From Tannerella sp. (lineage in GTDB: Bacteria; Bacteroidota; Bacteroidia; Bacteroidales; Tannerellaceae), in NCBI GenBank assembly GCA_031282485.1, contig JAITDQ010000262.1:1-9338 (forward strand): DNA of 9,338 bases, read 5' to 3'. The translations under genes and the position numbers were made by a program. The notes beneath the pieces are model-generated. The model did no database searches and had not been told where the DNA came from. It saw only the letters and a program-made list of their open reading frames with translations. Of this stretch, positions 6,284 through 9,338 are shown piece by piece (position 1 is the first letter of the stretch; each line of letters starts with the position of its first letter).

Positions 6284-7744
6284 TCATAAAAAGGACGTCT
6301 TTTCTTTCCTCGAAAAAAACCACATCCCGGCAAAAGTGAACAGAGCATTGAAAATCAAAAGCTCATAACTGAATTTGTAACCGTCAAACCAATTCTCCGA
6401 ATTTGACTGTAAAACGTAGCAAATAACCGGGGAGATGATGGCCGTAAACGGTATGAATCTGTCCCGTACCCGCCGTTTCATAAATATGCCGAACGCAAAC
6501 ATTCCCAAGATAGGGCCGTAAGTATAGCTTGCCAGCGTGTATACGGCATCAATCACACTTGTATTGTTCAGCAGGCCGAACACGTAGATGACGATTCCCA
6601 TAACGACGGCCATACCGGCATGTACACGCTTGCGGATTTCCCGGACTTCATCTTCGCTCCTGCCTCCGGCGCCAAGAATATCTATCGTAAAAGAAGTCGT
6701 GAGAGCCGTCAAAGCGGAACCGGCCGTAGAATAGGCCGAAGAGATAAGCCCTGTTATGAAAAGAATACCGACAGCGACCGGGAAATATCCTCCCGTGGCA
6801 ATCATGGGGAAAAGTTCATCGCTCCGCTCCGGAAGCGCGATATTACGCTCCGCAGCATATAAATAAAGCAATACTCCCAGCATAAGGAACAGCATATTGA
6901 TAAAAAACTGAGAGATGGCGCTCGTTATCATATTCTTCTGCGAATCTTTCGGGTTGCGGCAACTCAAATTCCGCTGCATCATATCCTGATCCAACCCCGT
7001 CATCGCAATCATCGTAAATATCCCGGCAAAAAACTGTTTGAAAAAGAACCTCTTATCATTTACATCATCAAAGAAAAACATTTGCGACAGGTCACTGTTG
7101 CCGATTGCGGAGAACATACTTCCCATGCCGAAATTCAGGTCGGAAGCGATGTAATAAATGCATAAAACAACGGAAACCACAAGGCAAAAAGTTTTCAGGG
7201 AATCCGTCCAGATGAGTGATTTCACGCCGCTCCTGAACGTGTATAACCAGACAAGCGCAACCGTACAGGCCACATTGATTAAAAACGACCGGTGCAACGG
7301 GCCGAAAACAAGTAACTGCAACGTAAGGCATACCAGAAACAAACGTACCGAAGCGCCGAGCATCTTCGATATAAAAAAGAACCACGCGCCTGTTTTGTGC
7401 GATGACATACCGAAACGATTTTCAAGATAACCGTATATGGAAACAAGATTCATTTTATAAAACAGCGGAACCAAAACATAAGCGATGAGAAACTGCCCGA
7501 CAACAAATCCCAATATCATTTGTAAATAAGCGAAGCCGCTTGCCTGAACCATTCCGGGAACGGACACGAATGTCACGCCCGAAATGCTCGACCCGATCAT
7601 TGCAAACGCAACCACAAACCAGGATGATTTGCGGTTCCCGACAAAAAAGCCTTCATTATCGCTTTTACGTCCCGCTATATACGAAACAAAAAACAATAAC
7701 ACAAAATAGGCGGCAATCGTTATCAAAACAGCAATCGGATCCAT
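6284..7744 (-). CDS. murT: Sodium:solute symporter, probable MurNAc/amino-sugar importer
   Basis: This 486-residue inner-membrane protein has about 13 hydrophobic helices and the SSS family pattern. An N-terminal GSSISGVTFVSVPGM (51-65) corresponds to the broken first core helix. TGLDQDMMQRNLSCRN (249-264) is characteristic of the family. SSAYSTAGSALTALTTS (335-351) is the Ser/Thr-rich helix that supplies the Na2 sodium site. It would import a sugar with sodium across the inner membrane. MurNAc or a related muropeptide sugar is inferred from the murK and murQ genes immediately downstream and from the known murT-murK-murQ set of Tannerella forsythia. The start is ATG at 7742-7744, about 20 bases past the predicted transcription start. 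It is the first gene of the operon and sits opposite the second kinase-like gene. Confidence 0.87.
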   Translation of the reverse strand: MDPIAVLITIAAYFVLLFFVSYIAGRKSDNEGFFVGNRKSSWFVVAFAMIGSSISGVTFVSVPGMVQASGFAYLQMILGFVVGQFLIAYVLVPLFYKMNLVSIYGYLENRFGMSSHKTGAWFFFISKMLGASVRLFLVCLTLQLLVFGPLHRSFLINVACTVALVWLYTFRSGVKSLIWTDSLKTFCLVVSVVLCIYYIASDLNFGMGSMFSAIGNSDLSQMFFFDDVNDKRFFFKQFFAGIFTMIAMTGLDQDMMQRNLSCRNPKDSQKNMITSAISQFFINMLFLMLGVLLYLYAAERNIALPERSDELFPMIATGGYFPVAVGILFITGLISSAYSTAGSALTALTTSFTIDILGAGGRSEDEVREIRKRVHAGMAVVMGIVIYVFGLLNNTSVIDAVYTLASYTYGPILGMFAFGIFMKRRVRDRFIPFTAIISPVICYVLQSNSENWFDGYKFSYELLIFNALFTFAGMWFFSRKEKTSFL

Positions 7745-7769
7745 GGGCTAATTTTAAAATTCAGATTCA

Positions 7770-7800
7770 CAAAGATAATCTTTAATTTCGTTTCGGAAAA
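7770..7800 (-). promoter_or_regulatory. Probable promoter of murT-murK-murQ
   Basis: On the - strand the -7 box is TATCTTTG (complement of 7770-7777), a full match to TAnnTTTG and identical to the -7 box of the DUF1599 promoter. Nineteen bases upstream is TTTT (complement of 7797-7800) in place of TTTG, so the -33 is imperfect. Transcription would start near 7763 and leave a leader of about 20 bases. The -33 position lies within a perfect palindrome (7794-7810), and the weak -33 fits a promoter that needs or is blocked by a regulator. Confidence 0.65.
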
Positions 7801-7810
7801 CATTTTTCCG
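7794..7810. promoter_or_regulatory. Candidate operator: perfect 7+3+7 palindrome in the divergent intergenic region
   Basis: CGGAAAA-CAT-TTTTCCG is a perfect inverted repeat with a 3-bp centre. It covers the murT -33 position and is flanked by two direct ATTTCGTTT copies (7785-7793 and 7815-7823) spaced 30 bp apart. A dimeric regulator bound here would compete with or contact RNA polymerase at murT, and lies about 50 bp upstream of the -33 box for the gene at 7924. The regulator is not encoded in the window in any recognisable form. The alternative is a chance AT-rich palindrome. Confidence 0.5.
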
Positions 7811-7859
7811 CTTTATTTCGTTTTATAAGTTTTTTTTATATTTTTAAGCGTGTCTTTTA

Positions 7860-7891
7860 TTTGGAAAAATATAATAAAAAGACTACTTTTG
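7860..7891 (+). promoter_or_regulatory. Bacteroidota-type promoter for the kinase paralogue
   Basis: The -33 TTTG is at 7860-7863 and the -7 TACTTTTG (TAnnTTTG) at 7884-7891, with a 20-bp spacer inside the 19-21 range. Transcription would start near 7898, giving a leader of roughly 25-30 bases before ATG 7924 or 7930. Both boxes match fully, so this promoter looks stronger than the murT one that faces it. Confidence 0.75.
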
Positions 7892-7923
7892 AGCCGAAAT
7901 TACACGTTACCTTATAAAATTAC

Positions 7924-8781
7924 ATGTACATGAAACTGATAGTAAAAAGCGGTTCAAGCAAAACGGAATGGACGATTGTTGAAGGGAGGCATTTGATTGA
8001 TTCGGCAATCTCCGAAGGTATAAATCCTTTTTTTCAAAACAGAAGAGACATAAGCAGGAGTATACGGCTCGGATTACCTGCCGGATTTTTTAAAAAGAAA
8101 CTCGAACAGATCTACTTCTACGGAGCCGGCTGTTCGTCCGAGGAAAAGAAAAATGTGCTGCAAGCTTCCCTGATAGCACAGTTTCATACGCCGACAGAAG
8201 TCGAAAGCGACTTGTTGGCGGCAGCACGCGGATTGTTTATTGACCGGTCAGGTATCGCCTGTATTCTGGGGACAGGCTCCAATTCGTGCCTGTACGACGG
8301 CGAAAAGATTGTAACGAACGTGAAGGCTGCGGGGTACATTCTCGGTGATGAAGGCAGTTTTGCCGCGCTGGGAAAGTCGTTCCTGTCGGATGTACTGAAA
8401 GAAATCGCACCCGGAGAGATCGCAGACAGATTCTACCGTGAGAACCGTCTCGATTCGCATATCATAATGGAAAACATTTACGACCTGCCTTTCCCTCACC
8501 GTTTTTTGATGAAGGCGGCGGACTTCCTTGACGGTCACATTACGAATGATTACGTGCATACGCTCATCACGCAAAATATTCGCAACTTTTTCATCCGGAA
8601 CGTCTGCCGGTATGAATACAAAAAATACCCGATACGTTTTGTCGGGAAAATGGCTGTCCGTTATGCGGACATACTGAAAAACGTCGCCCGTGAATTTGAC
8701 ATTACCATAGACAGAATTCAGGAAAGCCCGATGAAAGGCCTGATAGAATACCATGCCGGCAAAACCGTGTTACCGTTATAA
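7924..8781 (+). CDS. BadF/ASKHA-family kinase paralogue of MurK with altered ATP-site residues (possible pseudokinase)
   Basis: This 285-residue protein aligns with MurK (5405-6265) along its whole length, sharing identical blocks such as FYGAGC, GIACILGTGSNSCLYDG, GYILGDEG and PMKGLI. Three nucleotide-site motifs differ. Phosphate-1 D9-S-G-T-T-K-T-D is K8-S-G-S-S-K-T-E, GDEGGG is GDEGSF (141-146), and the adenosine-site VGSIA is VGKMA (240-244). The putative catalytic Asp (D96 in ESDLLAAAR) and GTGSNS (116-121) remain. A Lys at the Mg-ATP-coordinating Asp would be expected to weaken or abolish kinase activity, but the frame is intact and has its own promoter. Possible roles are sugar sensing, regulation of or complex formation with MurK, or a kinase with unusual chemistry. 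The start could be ATG 7924 or the second ATG at 7930 (MKLIVKSG), which matches family N-termini better. Confidence 0.85.
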   Translation: MYMKLIVKSGSSKTEWTIVEGRHLIDSAISEGINPFFQNRRDISRSIRLGLPAGFFKKKLEQIYFYGAGCSSEEKKNVLQASLIAQFHTPTEVESDLLAAARGLFIDRSGIACILGTGSNSCLYDGEKIVTNVKAAGYILGDEGSFAALGKSFLSDVLKEIAPGEIADRFYRENRLDSHIIMENIYDLPFPHRFLMKAADFLDGHITNDYVHTLITQNIRNFFIRNVCRYEYKKYPIRFVGKMAVRYADILKNVAREFDITIDRIQESPMKGLIEYHAGKTVLPL

Positions 8782-8807
8782 AGATCAAGCATACGGTCAG
8801 TTCCGAT

Positions 8808-8823
8808 TCCGGCGTTTGCCGGA
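8808..8823 (+). terminator. Weak hairpin after the kinase paralogue
   Basis: TCCGGC-GTTT-GCCGGA forms a perfect 6-bp GC-rich stem with a 4-base loop, 26 bp after the stop at 8781. It is followed by CGTTATAATTATATA rather than a run of T, so it is a poor intrinsic terminator. It could instead stabilise the 3' end of the message. Confidence 0.35.
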
Positions 8824-8891
8824 CGTTATAATTATATACAGATTCAACCACGCTTAAAACCGTCCTGTTTCCTGTCGTTTTGGGGTAATTA

Positions 8892-9023
8892 TTACCAAAT
8901 TGGGCTGACTGAAGCATTGTTGCATCCGCCATAATCGATAATCCCGCTATCCGGGTTCTGAGCTAAAACAGCGAGCATACTTGAGAGCGCTTTACCCCTT
9001 TTACCACTCCGGCTGTTCGTCAT
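8892..9023 (-). CDS. Candidate small ORF, 43 residues (unproven)
   Basis: On the - strand, ATG at 9021-9023 opens a 43-codon frame ending in TAA at 8892-8894, with a second TAA directly after. The product begins MTNSRSGKRGKALSSML and ends with DYGGCNNASVSPIW: a basic N-terminal stretch, a short hydrophobic run (MLAVLA), and a Gly-Gly-Cys near the C-terminus. The frame stays open upstream of the Met to about 9107. I recognise no family. No maturation enzyme is nearby, no Bacteroidota promoter is visible just upstream, and the ATG lies in the loop of an inverted repeat (8999-9051). It may be a chance frame, a decayed gene fragment, or a small peptide gene. Confidence 0.2.
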   Translation of the reverse strand: MTNSRSGKRGKALSSMLAVLAQNPDSGIIDYGGCNNASVSPIW

Positions 9024-9051
9024 TTCCTCAATATGGGGAACAGTGGTAAAA
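8999..9051. repeat. Inverted repeat with 10-bp perfect arms
   Basis: TTTTACCACT (8999-9008) pairs perfectly with AGTGGTAAAA (9042-9051). After a 6-base bulge on one side (9009-9014), GTTC (9015-9018) also pairs with GAAC (9038-9041), extending the stem to 14 pairs. No T run follows on either strand, so it is not a typical terminator. It could be an interspersed repeat, a short structured RNA, or one end of a decayed element. Confidence 0.6.
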
Positions 9052-9109
9052 TAAAGATTAACAGTATCTGAAAGTAATCTGTTTTCAATGCCGTCATCGT
9101 AACAACTCT

Positions 9110-9126
9110 ATTACGATACTCGTAAT
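9110..9126. repeat. Small perfect palindrome ATTACGA-TAC-TCGTAAT
   Basis: The arms ATTACGA (9110-9116) and TCGTAAT (9120-9126) are perfect, with a 3-base centre. It lies between the longer inverted repeat and the tandem repeat, downstream of the - strand thioredoxin-fold gene. Its function is not known, and it may belong to the same repeat cluster. Confidence 0.5.
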
Positions 9127-9127
9127 C

Positions 9128-9173
9128 GTTCGATTGCGTCATCCGCAAACGTTCGATTGCGTCGCTCGCAAAA
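9128..9173. repeat. Two 23-bp tandem units next to the thioredoxin-fold gene stop codon
   Basis: GTTCGATTGCGTC occurs at 9128-9140 and 9151-9163 at the head of two adjacent 23-bp units (9128-9150, 9151-9173). The units differ at only a few positions (ATCCGCAAAC against GCTCGCAAAA). A shorter third match, CTCGATTGC (9178-9186), lies inside the last codons of the gene ending at 9174, suggesting the repeat grew from or into the coding end. Confidence 0.65.
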
Positions 9174-9338
9174 TCACTCGATTGCTTTTTTGAAGATCGC
9201 TTCCACTTCATCTTTAAAGATGCCGCCTTCGTGCACTTTCCTGCCGTCCACATAGAATGTCGGGACGTAGTAATAATCGTATTGATCGGCAAGTTCGGCC
9301 TGTTCCGATTCTTCTATCAGTTCAAGCTCAATGTCTTT
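9174..9338 (-). CDS. Thioredoxin/glutaredoxin-fold protein, C-terminal part (5' truncated by window edge)
   Basis: The - strand frame enters from the right edge and ends at TGA (complement of 9174-9176), leaving 54 residues. The visible part has a helix (IEESEQAELADQY), then YYYVPTFYVDGRKVHEGG with the cis-Pro of thioredoxin-fold proteins before a strand-turn-strand, and a closing helix (KDEVEAIFKKAIE). This is the usual C-terminal half of a small thioredoxin or glutaredoxin-like protein. The CxxC active site would be upstream, outside the window, so redox activity cannot be confirmed. It converges with the kinase paralogue and ends next to a tandem repeat. Confidence 0.82.
   Translation of the reverse strand, partial: KDIELELIEESEQAELADQYDYYYVPTFYVDGRKVHEGGIFKDEVEAIFKKAIE

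Larger units (their letters stand above)
8782..9173. other. Intergenic region without an established gene
   Basis: These 392 bp separate the kinase paralogue (+) from the thioredoxin-fold gene (-), so both genes end here. Contents seen are the weak hairpin at 8808-8823, GGTAA-TTA-TTACC at 8884-8896, the inverted repeat at 8999-9051, AGATTA/TAATCT arms at 9055-9060 and 9075-9080, the palindrome at 9110-9126, and the tandem repeat at 9128-9173. No tRNA-like fold, known riboswitch or clear promoter was recognised. The only gene candidate is the unproven 43-residue frame at 8892-9023. Confidence 0.7.

Noticed and set aside
8884..8896. GGTAA-TTA-TTACC palindrome as an operator
   Set aside because: It lies downstream of both flanking genes, with no promoter nearby. 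Short AT-rich palindromes are common by chance.
8702..8932. 76-residue frame on the - strand overlapping the end of the kinase paralogue
   Set aside because: It overlaps about 80 bp of a clear gene, has no recognisable motif, and runs through the hairpin at 8808-8823.
9020..9292. 90-residue frame on the - strand
   Set aside because: It is out of frame with the clear thioredoxin-fold coding end at 9174-9338 and translates the tandem repeats.

Overview
The window looks chromosomal and comes from a member of the Bacteroidota, most likely order Bacteroidales near Tannerella, Parabacteroides or Dysgonomonas. Three upstream regions carry the Bacteroidota promoter signature (TTTG, 19-21 bp, TAnnTTTG) or a close variant. 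Most starts lack a Shine-Dalgarno box. Several proteins belong to families typical of this group: a tandem DUF1599 protein, a BT_3928-type DoxX protein, and a murT-murK-murQ set. There is no IS, tRNA, rRNA or CRISPR array. All complete genes appear intact.

Layout. Bases 3-557 are the 3' end of a cell-wall protein with two LysM repeats. Bases 661-3344 hold a promoter and three genes on the + strand: a duplicated-domain DUF1599 (Nmad1) protein, a membrane protein of the DoxX/BT_3928 type with a thioredoxin-like C-terminal domain lacking a CxxC, and tpiA. A hairpin terminator follows. Bases 3427-4514 hold a secreted SPOR-domain protein and folE. Bases 4580-7744 on the - strand are a MurNAc salvage operon: a sodium:solute symporter (murT), a BadF/ASKHA-type sugar kinase (murK) and MurNAc-6-phosphate etherase (murQ). 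Together they would import MurNAc, phosphorylate it, and remove the lactyl ether to give GlcNAc-6-phosphate.

A 179-bp divergent intergenic region (7745-7923) has a promoter on each strand and a perfect 7+3+7 palindrome lying across the murT -33 position. From it, reading rightwards, runs a second BadF-family gene (7924-8781) that is a full-length paralogue of MurK. This paralogue has a Lys in place of the phosphate-1 Asp and changes in two further nucleotide-contact motifs, while the putative catalytic Asp is kept. It is a good candidate for a pseudokinase or sensor, and is the most interesting item here.

Bases 8782-9173 are intergenic, with inverted repeats, a short tandem repeat and a candidate 43-residue ORF on the - strand. 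The window ends inside a small thioredoxin-fold gene on the - strand (9174-9338).
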